64,000 nt of DNA from Neurospora intermedia (taxonomy: Eukaryota; Ascomycota; Sordariomycetes; Sordariales; Sordariaceae). The stretch lies in assembly GCA_037102815.1 (NCBI GenBank), contig BTPP01000001.1:3001001-3065000 (forward strand). The letters are read 5' to 3'. The notes beneath the pieces are model-generated. The model was given only the letters and a program-made list of their open reading frames with translations. It was not told the origin of the DNA and did no database searches. Below are positions 46,101 to 55,932 of this stretch, piece by piece; position 1 is the first letter of the stretch, and each line of letters opens with the position of its first letter. A program made the position numbers and the translations under genes.

Positions 46101-46440
46101 GCAGCCCCTCTTCGTGTGTTCCATCGTGGCCCATGCCGATTAGTGCTGAATCGGGGGAAACAGAGCGAGCAGCTTCCTCATGCTGGGTAGAGACATACTC
46201 TGATCCAATGTGTTGATTTTCTGTAGGCGTAGATGAAATCGAGGCCATCATGGGTGTCTCCACCTTGGGCGGCTTGAACAGAGCAATACGCCTGAGAAGT
46301 TTGTTTCTTTTGCCAGCAACCCACGAAGGTCTGGTGTTGCGGGGTGTCTGAGGAAGACTTGAGGGGGAGTCTGGGATCGTTGTATCGACTTTGTTGCTCA
46401 TGGGTTCGACAGCAAGAGGGTTGGGGGCCGTGTAAGCCAT
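43183..46440 (-). CDS. fungal multi-pass membrane protein with large ectodomain, unknown function
   Basis: Seven exons join in frame: 45843-46440, 45352-45782, 45005-45299, 44911-44935, 44654-44856, 44250-44602 and 43183-44193, giving about 971 residues. The fourth exon is a 25-nt micro-exon. The first 250 residues are Pro/Ser/Gln-rich and cytosolic. Three hydrophobic helices follow (WLGITLWSLSIFSTIGSAIW; ALIAKLIETSFVAVFVASVG; PLGVLCMLATLVAVLY). Then comes an ectodomain of about 500 residues with many N-x-S/T sites and paired Cys, and a last helix (FLTILILGFLLNLFCLVHLF) before a basic tail. This layout is known from a broad Pezizomycotina membrane-protein family without assigned function. A sensor- or receptor-like role would be guesswork. 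Confidence 0.82.
44911..44935 (-). other. 25-nt micro-exon of the 971-residue membrane protein gene
   Basis: The exon (CA TAT AAT AAC TTC CAA GCC TTT CT) is bounded by TGTAG upstream and GTAAGT downstream. It is needed to keep the frame between the neighbouring exons, adding seven whole codons plus parts of two. A closer upstream CAG would bring in a stop codon, which supports the TAG acceptor. Confidence 0.6.
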
Positions 46441-48189
46441 TGTTGACCCAGGCTAATTTGCCTCGATCCAAGCTGACGGAACCAGAATGTCACCCTGGCC
46501 TAGTTATTTTCGGGGAATGTCAGCACTCAAAAGAAGCCGGAATGCCGTGCGATAGTGGCACGGTGCATGTGAGGGGGGAGTAGAGGTAAGTGAGCAAGAC
46601 TGCTCAGCGAGAACGAACCAAGAACGAATCGTATATCGCGGCGCGCAACCACCACGTTTGCGTAGTAGACGGAACTGACTTTGGGGTGAGACAGGACTTA
46701 TACCGGGAGGCAGAACGGGAGGGGGGTGGGGATTTGAGGTAAAGCAAACAAACCAAATTTGACCAAAATCTCAGACGGCGTGCAGCCGGGCGAGGCCGAG
46801 AGTGTCGTTGGTGACGGTATCAAAAATAGGTCGTTTCCATTGATGCTTCTCCATCCCTGGGGAAAGCCACTCGGTGACAGCACGGGCACTGCAGAGAGTT
46901 AAAATACCTATTAATATCGGGAAGGAGCTAGGTTCGGTCTCTGCAACTGCACTCTGCAAACCATCACCAACAGCCTTTGTCTAAGGAAGGAGCGACACAA
47001 AGTGCGTCGACACCGGCAAATTATACAGTATGGCATAGGCAACCTTGACCTAGGTCTTCTCCCAGCAGAACTTGGACCTGATAGTATGCCCCCTTCTGGC
47101 GTCACGGTATCATTGCGCTGGGGCTTGCAACACTGTGACAGATGCAAACATGAGGGGTATTCATGCAGACCAAGTATTGGGAACAAGCCTCGGGCCATGA
47201 TGTTCCATGAGAGTTGAGGCATCACCAACATCCAATACTTTGATCAACACTAGACACGAGGTTGTTGAGGCACAATCCACGCTGGTACCACCACACCTCC
47301 GCGGAGTCTAGGTAGCTGACGGCATGGACCGCGAGCGCATGTCGTGATACCCCAACCCAACCCGGGCATGAGGTCGCATGATCCCGCTCGACATGTGTAT
47401 CGGGTAGAATACCAATCCTTCGAGCCTCAAGGCCATTGTTGGGAATCCTTCCAAAGGGCTAGAAGCTTCATTACCCGACGGCTGAAGTTGCTGAACATTG
47501 GCGGCTTCTTGTTCACTCTCTAATTGAATGCTCGTACCGTGTCCCACTAAACAAGTTTGTGATTTTTTGTCATTTGAGGCATCGCGCTCGTTTGAATATT
47601 ATCGGCAGGTTAGAGGTGACGGGGTGAGAAGAGACAGTCTTTGTCAACTCTCAACTCTCTCACAGTTGAAGGTTATGGCTTTCCCCGTTGGAAGAAGGCA
47701 TACCAGACGCACCATCACTCCTGCCAAGACCTGCCCGCTTGATGCGTTATCTCAGCTTATCGCGACTGGCTCCACCAAGGGAATAGCCCAGGTGTCGCCA
47801 AGCGCCAAGCCTTCAGTTCTTCCACCTATCCTTGCCTGCCGAACGTCGTCCGCTCCCTGCGCGATGACGGAGCTTGTAGAAGCTCCCTTTGTCTTCATGT
47901 CACGGACCTGTCATTTTGTCAGATTCCGGGCTTTCATCTGCCACCTTCGCCGGAATTCCACCGCATCAGTGCACAGCAGCGAAGTCAGCAAACAACACCT
48001 TTCACTTTGAATAACACATCCTATCGAAGCCACGTTATGGTGGCTGAAACCCTCCTTTAGCTTTGCTTTCTACCATGTGTCGAACTACGTTTCCGAAACG
48101 GTCTCGTTCGTTTGCATGCTGTACCTAGGAATTCTTGACCTTTGTTGAAAGTAACATATACAATTTGCGACACTTTCATATTCCATACT
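46441..48189. promoter_or_regulatory. divergent upstream region of the membrane protein gene and OMA1
   Basis: This is 1.75 kb between divergent genes. A + strand frame with ATG at 47670 runs to 48010 (starting MAFPVGRRHTRRTITPAKTC) and has some C-ending bias, but no family match. It ends 180 bp before the OMA1 start and may be an upstream ORF or a small gene. Nothing else is supported. Confidence 0.45.
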
Positions 48190-49583
48190 ATGCTTCCTAA
48201 TCTCCAACCATCGCTTGGTGTAGCTTCTACAGTGATCGGGCAACGGACCGGTCTCGCAGCTGTTGTAGGCATCCGAGCAGTCGCTGCTGCGTCTGGAGCT
48301 TTTCGAACACGCGCACGCCTCAGCACAGCATTATCCTCGACAGCAGTCACCTCACAAGCCAGCCGAAGCATCATACACGACAACCCAACCTTCCAGCAGC
48401 CCCGAGCCTACCAGCGATGTGTAGCGAGCCCTACCTTCACACCAACGCCAACACCATGGCGACCGACGACAACCCGCTTACCCCCAATCACCGGTCCTCC
48501 TCCATGGGCACAACAACGCCGCTTCGCCTCAGACTGGTGGAACCGGTCCTTTAACGAGCGTGCCGACCCCTACGGCGTCCACCGCCGCTACGCCGACCCG
48601 CTCTTCACGAACCAAGACCTCAAGCGGGCCGCACGGCACCAAAACACCAAATATCTTCTCGTCTTCTGCGTCGCGGGAACCGTCATCTTCTACTTCATCA
48701 ACCTCGAGACGGTGCCCGTTTCGGGCCGTACACGCTTCAACTTCTACTCGCGCAAGCTGGTACTCGAGGCCGGCGAACTTTCCTTCCGCCGCTTACTGTA
48801 CGATTTGCAAAAGCAAGGCGTCGCCATCCTGCCTGACTGGGACTGGCGCACGCAGCGCGTGAAGCGGGTGATGGCGAAGCTGATTCCCTTTAGCGGCATG
48901 AAGGACGAAAACTGGGAGATTTTCGTGATTGATGATCCGCACAAGGCCAACGCGTTTGTTTTGCCGGGCGGGAAGGTGTTTGTTTTCAGCGGGATCTTGA
49001 ACCTAGCTAGGACAGACTCGCAGTTGGCAACCGTGCTCGGTCACGAGATTGCGCATAACGTCGCTGATCATGTTGGCGAGCGCATGTCGCAGACCCTGGG
49101 CCTGAATATCCTGCTCTATAGCCTGGTGGTGCTCTGCGGTGCTTTGGGGCTTGGGGCCATCATTGCCCAGTTTGCGGGCGCGTGGGCGCTCGACACGGCG
49201 ATCTCGAACCCGATGAGCCGCAAGCAGGAGAGCGAGGCGGATTATATCGGCTTGATGATGATGGCGGAGGCATGCTATGATCCGCGGGAGGCGGTAACGT
49301 TTTGGGAGAAGATGGAAAGGATGTCACAGAAAGAAGTGCCCGAGTGGATGAGCACGCATCCTTCGGTAAGTTTGGGCTCCATTTGCTTGCGTCGGGTCAT
49401 TGATTGTTAAGCATGGTACTGACGCTGTCGGCACAGCACTCGAACAGAATCGAAAAGATCCTAGAGTGGTTGCCAGAAGCTCTGGAAAAGAGGGAGAGGA
49501 GTGATTGCCGTACTACTTCCTCGTTTGCGGACCTCTTCAGGCAGGCGTTGTTGAATGGTGCCATAGAGATTCGCCAGTATTAG
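48190..49583 (+). CDS. oma1: mitochondrial inner-membrane metalloprotease OMA1
   Basis: Two exons (48190-49365, 49437-49583) encode 440 residues. The frame is open to 48142, but the ATG at 48190 starts an Arg/Ala/Ser-rich mitochondrial presequence (about residues 1-120). A transmembrane helix follows at about 152-170 (YLLVFCVAGTVIFYFINLE). The M48 peptidase core has the zinc motif HEIAH at 285-289 (ATVLGHEIAHNVADHVGERM) and the third ligand Glu347 in ESEADYIGL. FVLPGGKVFVFSGIL is the typical strand before the site. OMA1 cleaves inner-membrane proteins under stress and helps quality control together with the m-AAA protease. The second exon gives the conserved end HPSHSNRIEKILEWLPEAL. Confidence 0.95.
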
Positions 49584-50153
49584 ACTCGCTTCAGAGACTC
49601 TACCTACTTCTGGATGACAGCGTGATCGCATAAACAAGGGTACCAATGGGCGGAAGTGATATCATAGGCAGCGGGGCGTTTTGTCTTTCTTTCTGGGAAT
49701 ACCATGGATCAATGGACATACAACACTTTGGAGATTACAATAAGGTTGGGGAGATATTAGACCACAGGATTTTTGTACAAATCAAATTCCTACGGCGGGA
49801 GGCCAGGAACAAGTCTCAGGTGGCGGCATCCCAGTTTCCTTCACACACATAAACACTATCGGCCGCCCACCAGGATATTCCATGCCCGTAACTGGTAACT
49901 GGCTTAGCCTCTTATTAGTTTCGATATCTGGTATTTGAATCTGAATGCAACGGATCTTCGGGGTATCTTCGCTCAAAATACATTAACACCTTTGTCCGGT
50001 TCCCTGACCATAAATTCCTTTGCTTCCCCCTTTCATGCTTCGTCAATGTTACCCAGATTCCACGATCAGAGTGTCGTCCTCATTCAAAGGCTCTTACCAG
50101 GGGCCGAATCCTACTCCAGGAAGCAAAGCAATGCCACCACACTTCTCTCCGTC
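49584..50153. other. convergent 3' intergenic region
   Basis: This lies between OMA1 (+) and the small GTPase gene (-) and holds both 3' UTRs. No gene is seen. Confidence 0.6.
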
Positions 50154-51387
50154 CTAACCTCTCTTCTTCCCAAACAACGGTAACCACCCCGTGGTAAGAC
50201 TCTTCCACAATCCACCCACCTTACTCCTCGTCGCCGTACTTGCCACCTCCGAATCCCTCTTTAACAAACCCTCGCTCCCACCCCTCTCCATCTCACCCTT
50301 CTTCTCCTTATACTCTTTATTATATCTCACCGCCTCCCTAGCCACCCGCTCAAAAACCGCATCAACATTCTCCCCCGTTACACCCGCCGACGTCTCAAAC
50401 CACGACTCACCCAATCCCAGCTTCTTGGCGGCTTCTTTTCCTTCCTTTGTTGACACCTTTCTCTCTCCAATGTCACTGAGTCCGAGTCCGAGTCCGCTCA
50501 GTGAACCAGCAGCGGCAGCGGCAGTAGCAGCAAGAGCAGCGCCGCCCAGGATGTCCACGTCATTCTTGTTTCCCACCATCACCATGGCAAAATTTCTGAC
50601 CACGTTTCTGGTTGTCTTTTTGAGGTGAAGATAATGCGCCTTGGATCCTCGGCCGATCGGTTTGTTGAAGGGCACCAAGTTCTCGCTGAACTGTGGGAGG
50701 GAGGCAAAGTGCTCGCAGATGGCGGAGGCGATGGATATGGCGTGTTGTAGGGAGGATGGATCGGTAACGGAGTAGAGGATAAGGGCACCATCGTACTCAG
50801 TGAGGGTGCGTGTCCATAGATGCGGGTGCGTGATGCGCGTGGTGGTAGACCAGGGGTGGGGGAGCTCGAGGGTGTGGAGGGTGTAGGCCGCTGAGTTTTC
50901 GCCGCTGGAAGAGCTATCTGAGGGGAGGGGGAGGAGGTATCGGTCGGGTTTTGAGGTGGAGGGGTGGCGATGAGTTTTGGAGAACTGGAAGAAACTTGAG
51001 TTAGAAGCCGCTTGTGCAAGAGATGGGGAAGATCATGATTCTTTACTCGGAATCGTTGTCGCCGTTGATCTTGTCGGTGCCCGAATGTGTTTGCCAACAA
51101 ACGAACAAATAGTGATCGAGAAGGGGAGGGGTTAGCGCATTTCTGCTTACCTTCTGAACGAGTGTCGTCTTTCCTACTCCCTCTGCGCCGAGAATGAGGA
51201 TCTTGATTTCCTCTTGTTTGGGTTCTTGTGACGATGTCGAATTGTGCGGATCGAGGTTGGAGAGCGCATCATTTGCGCCACTATTGGAAAGTCGCTTGTA
51301 TTCTTCCGAGGGCGAATCCTTCCATCGCAGGACGGCTTTTAGGTACTGGAGCTCATCTTCAGTCCAGGCAAGGAGGGAGTTCACCAT
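50154..51387 (-). CDS. divergent Ras-like small GTPase
   Basis: Two exons (51151-51387 and 50154-50984) encode about 355 residues; the intron is 166 nt. An in-frame ATG at 51498 would add 37 Pro/Ala-rich residues. The P-loop GAEGVGKT is at 67-74 after a helical N-terminal region (MVNSLLAWTEDELQYLKAVL). The base-recognition motif NKND starts at 218 (AMVMVGNKNDVDIL), and FETSAG supplies the SAK-like motif. In between, YDGALILYSVTDPSSL matches the G-domain strand, but the strand where DxxG should sit reads TLHTLELPHPW, so the switch II Asp-Gly pair is missing. An Ala/Gly-rich insertion follows NKND. The C terminus is basic (LFGKKRG) and has no CAAX box. Nucleotide binding is plausible; normal hydrolysis is doubtful. 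Confidence 0.8.
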
Positions 51388-52747
51388 CTTGGCGGCTGTC
51401 GCGAGTAGTAGCGGTGGTGCTCGATCGACTGGTGCGGGGGTTGCGCCGGGAGAAGGATCCTGCTCCGGGGCAGAAGATAGCTTGCTTGTTGACCGCAAAA
51501 GAATTGGCGGCCAGTATTTGGAGCGAAAGTTTGCGAAAAGTTGAAACGAAGGTCAAGGGTTTGTGGCTGAGTGCCCCTTCTTTGGCAGAAGCGATAAAAA
51601 GCGTGTTTCAAGACCTTCCATCCGATCTGAGGGCAGAGTGAAGGTAAAGTTCTGGGCACAGACGTCCTTAAGGACGGACTTTGGGTGACTTCAGATATTT
51701 CTGGGCCAACTTTCTAGAGAAAATGGTTGCCTTGAAGGAATCTTTTGCCCATATAAAGATGACTGTTTGCTTAACACTTCGCTGGTCCTCTTCGTCGTAG
51801 TCGATGCTACGCCTGCGGCATCTCAACCAGCTCAAGAACGTAGGCACTTTCGGAGCGTTCGAGCTGTCGATACCGGCGAGGCGTTTTGTGGATCGGAAAG
51901 GAAGAAATACTCTGGTTGACGGGTTCCCTTGGCGACCGAACCCTCGGGAATCCGTTGTTTCTATACCGTGATTTTACGACTTCATCGGCGACTGCCGACA
52001 TCACCTCCTTCTGAAGGTGTGGCAAAACGTAGAGGTGGTATGCTCGATGTTGGTTTCGGTCTCGATTATGCACCATCTCAATTAGTCACGATTTGGTAGC
52101 TTTGGATGACCCGAGGTCGACGTTACCTGGCTATCTGAAATACAATATTTCAACTCATCGATGCTGAAGACGGATATAGACAGGTAGGTACATGGCCCCA
52201 AATGATCGCCTCATGCCTGACATTGCTGATCTCGGTAGATGGAGAAAGTTTCTTCGACAGGCGGAAGAACAAGAACCTGGCTGGGAGGAGCACGCAGGTC
52301 TTCCTCGATCACATGGTATCTGTACTTTAGACGATCATTGGACAATGAATGATCAATAAGCATTAGTCAAGAACGAGCTGGGAAGGAGCATGTGTAAATG
52401 TGTATCACGATATGGATATATTGCTATCTGGAAGGAAGGAGCCATCATGTGCATCAAAATCATCTCTTTGGTGGGTGAGAGGAACTCGCGCCTCTTGCCG
52501 CTATCCGCGGAGACGTGTTCCGTTATTCATGTCGGGTACTACTTACTCTTTTCAGCCACGAACTTGATCATATTCTTCCCATGACAGGTCTCTGGTCTCT
52601 CTGGGTTTGAGTTAATTCGCAGCTAAGTTGCTCCTTGACACCTAACGGAGCAGTTTCCTCCACGCTTCGTAAACCAACATGAGGAATGACTCAATTCGTA
52701 GATGTATCTTCCTTGATCAATCCAAAAGGTAGTAGCGGTCGGAAGTA
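51388..52747. other. intergenic region with small coding-like pieces
   Basis: Left of 51660 is the GTPase leader. From 51745 to 51912 one + strand frame reads LVLFVVVDATPAASQPAQER onward like a secretory leader but lacks a Met and stops. On the minus strand 51807-52076 is a 89-codon frame starting MVHNRDRNQHRAYH. A separate 55-codon + frame lies at 52192-52359. None has homologues that I recognise; this may be a decayed locus. Confidence 0.35.
52192..52359 (+). CDS. possible 55-residue small ORF
   Basis: The ORF runs from ATG to TAA and reads MAPNDRLMPDIADLGRWRKF, LRQAEEQEPGWEEHAGLPRS and HGICTLDDHWTMNDQ. It has a protein-like balance of charged and aromatic residues. It is preceded by GACAG, so it could also be the last exon of a longer transcript. 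No family is recognised, and chance is a real alternative at this length. Confidence 0.22.
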   Translation: MAPNDRLMPDIADLGRWRKFLRQAEEQEPGWEEHAGLPRSHGICTLDDHWTMNDQ

Positions 52748-53110
52748 TTATATTAATTGTTCAAGGAATTCGATACAGCGAGTAACCGCTGCCATCATCT
52801 CGGTGATGAGATCCAAGCGCTCTTCTACTTCCATAGCCTCCTCAAGTATACGGTCCGTCTCAGTGACCCAATTTGATGGGTGCAAGTGATCCGGCAGAGC
52901 TAAGAACCCACGAAGAGTGTCTCCGAGGGCCTGTAAAGTCGTTCTGATTCGTATTTGCTAAAGATCCGTGAGTGTTAGTCCAGTGCTGCCGTTGAAAGAG
53001 GGTCCTGCAAATGGATGACTTACTTCTGCACTCAACACTAAGAGAAGGTCATAACCTCTATGGAGGGCAATAATGGCCACGTTCGATGGTCCAAGGCTGG
53101 GAGTCGGCAT
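52748..53110 (-). CDS. small two-exon gene encoding a helical 98-residue protein
   Basis: Exon 1 (53024-53110) encodes MPTPSLGPSNVAIIALHRGY then DLLLVLSAE and ends at a GTAAGT donor. A 66-nt intron ends GGATCTTTAG. Exon 2 (52748-52957) continues in frame with QIRIRTTLQALGDTLRGFLA, LPDHLHPSNWVTETDRILEE, AMEVEERLDLITEMMAAVTR, CIEFLEQLI and a TAA. Splice sites are canonical, both exons are open only in this frame, and the product is amphipathic-helical with a regular leucine pattern. An in-frame ATG at 53161 would add 17 residues. No exon reaches 70 codons, so length-based gene calling misses it. No family is recognised; a small cytosolic helical-bundle or coiled-coil protein is the most that can be said. 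Confidence 0.58.
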
Positions 53111-54447
53111 TTTCCCTGTGTTCTGTTTGTGAAAGAGGTGAGCTTTTAACTGGGAACTCATTTGGCCTCTTGCATACCTCTACTTTGGATGGGAACCCAC
53201 ACGATGTAAAATCTTCACTCTTCTTTTTGGAAGGCTGCGTCGTGAAACAACTGGTGTTGTTGATACAAATCAAGTCGATCTATCCTGGCGGAATCCGGGG
53301 GTGAACACTTGGGGAGAGGGCTAGGTGTTCAGATATATATACTTCTAGACAAGAAATCTGGGTCCCTATCGGACATCCGGGATAAAATTAAAAAGCCCAA
53401 ATATTCTACATATATCTTGCATTGCGCTTGCATGGAGGTAAACCCCTCTTGAGGCAAAGGATAAAGGTGGCTGATGCTGAGAGCTCTTGAACGACAAGGC
53501 ACTCTGGTGGACACTCCGCAATAATTTCTCAGGCGATTATGTAGCTGACGGCAAATAACAAAGGCACAAAATTCAAGTTTGAGATGCAAGTCATGCAATT
53601 GTAAGTTTAACAGTTGGCATCTGTAGACACTCGTCATCACAGAACCCTAGAGCTGCCACCTGTGCGGCGCTGTCTAGCCCACACACGAGCTTGGGGTCAG
53701 TATAAGGCTTCGCGTTTGGTTATTATAATAACCCCTTTTTTTCCCGCTCTACGTGATCAAGCGGTATGTGAGCCAGAAATCCTTGCTCGGTGCGCGGTAC
53801 TGGTGGAACAAGTTTCGTAGGTCTGCATACATGTTCAGTTGGAACGTTGGCCTGGGCAACCGACCTTTTTCATTTTTCTACCATTGTATCCCTTTTCTTG
53901 CCCCTTCTCACGCTTGATGACATCACAGAGTTCCTTCTCTACCCTTGTTCCATAGATCGCAGGGCGTTGTTGTCGTCGTGACTGTCTTTGCCCTTTTCCT
54001 TTTGGAATTTTTTTTTTTTTTTTCCCTTTTTTTTCTTTTCTCCTTTTTCATGTCTGATTTGAGAACATGCCCAAGGCAAAAGAACGGCAATTGACAGCTA
54101 GGTAGTAATATTTCCGGCCTGCGCTGTTAGGCAGTATGTGTCATTGAAGCTTATGCTAACATCGAAGGTCGGTTGGTCAAAGACCTGCAGAAGAAGCGTG
54201 AGCTGCTGCCCCTAAGTAGGAACCTAAAGATCACTACAAGTATATCGATCATAAGTGACCCTATGGAGCAAGGCAAGCAGCTTGGCATGGAAGCTGACAC
54301 TGTGGTACCGCAAAGACTCAGGCAGGCCATTGATTTTCAAGTTTCCTGGAAATTATGCATAGTCTGTAAGCATAGTGCAACATTCATGACCGCCAGAAAT
54401 TATATGCAAGACGATGATTTTGACTGTCCCTACCCTCCAGCGCGCTT

Positions 54448-54492
<45 letters not shown>

Positions 54493-55932
54493 TGGAAAGG
54501 GCAGGAAACTGGAAGAATGAAACTCAAAGTGCTCCGGAGTGGCAACATGGCTCCCCTATTATTTTTTGCGGGCATAAGATGTACAGAATTGGGGATATGT
54601 ATGTCTGATGATGCCTGATTTCGAGAAAAGTTGAAAATCAATGGCCCGAGTCTTTGCGGTAAGATAAACGACACTGCATCAGTCATAGATGCAAATCGAT
54701 AACATCAAGACACAGGAAAAATGGTGGTCAGTGCTCCAGGCTTTGTAGTATCAGCCATCCATCCACTCATGTCACTGGATACCGTTTGTACCTGAACGTA
54801 GCGATGCATCTCTAAATATTGGTGGCACAAGCTGCAAGGTTGAAGCTGAACAAGGACACCTACCTCCCACACCTCCACCAAGAAATCCTTAAAATAGGCC
54901 GCGATGTGACACTGATGAGAACATCCCCCACAGTCCCTAGAAAAAAGCTGCGTGTTCGATCCATACGGAAAAAATGGCATTCTTTCCATACCTTACCACT
55001 TACGAGTCTTACAGAGCTTTCGGGGCCCGTGCTTCAGTCCGTGCACCAAGCCGCTAAGGTACCTTCCTCTTGCAGGCTTGTGAGGGCTTAGGTAAGTACC
55101 TATGAGACCGCCTTAGGCGAGTGGATACAAGTGATGCCAAGTCCAGGTAAAAATGGAAAGAAATCTCATTTTTTCCATACCGTTACGGTAATTTTCGATA
55201 CTTACTACTTACCAGTCATACCGATCGAACCCTAGCCTGGGGCCCTTTTAAGCGCATCTTGTGCCGGGGAAGGGTGTTCAGGCGTCAGCCCTTCCCAGAA
55301 ATGGCCCCTGGCCCAAACCGCCCAGTTCAAAATGGAAGACTCCGTCCATTCCTCGTCTCTGGCTTTTCGGTCGTCGCGATTGGAACCGAATCCCGGGTCA
55401 GGTGTGATGTTGGACTTCGTGCCTTCCCCCCTCATTGGGATATTGGGGCTGGCTGGTTGGCTGGAAGGCTCGTCAGAGTCTTTTCCTTCAACGCTGCTCT
55501 TTCTCTGCTTTTGATTATTCCGGCTGAGCAACCTTCTTTTCCCTATTGTTCTCTTATTCCAACCGTGCATGATACTTTTTTCGAGCCAGGGCAGAGCTTC
55601 GGGAGCCCAGAGAAGCAGTTGATGGTTTCTCTCGACCAATTACACCAAGGGCAAGCTCAGTTGTTGTTTCGCTACGGAGATACGACAGCCCATCGACAAT
55701 CTTCAGCTGCCGCCCGGGATCAAGCCAAGCAACTGCAGTCACTTCTCAGCTCGTTGGCTTGGGTCTCACCCATTCATTTCTATAGGTAGTCAGGGGACCT
55801 CAAAGTCAATAACCACTCATTTTCTTTCCTAACCCTTCTTTCGTTCATCTCCTCAAGTTTCCCGAGACCTCTCGCGATCTTTGCTCTTGACGTCTCGATC
55901 TATAGCACACTGGACATCAGAATTAGCCGCCG
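53111..55932. other. 2.8-kb intergenic region with long homopolymers
   Basis: This contains T-rich runs at about 54009-54050 and a 42-base poly(A) at 54449-54490. The right part (55.3-55.93 kb) is C/T-rich and probably the leader of the DUF3433-type gene. Frames at 54173-54520 and 55259-55789 lack coding bias. No gene is supported. Confidence 0.5.
54449..54490. repeat. poly(A) tract of 42
   Basis: There are 42 consecutive A residues between GCGCTTC and GGTGGAAAGG, the second longest homopolymer in the window. Confidence 0.9.
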
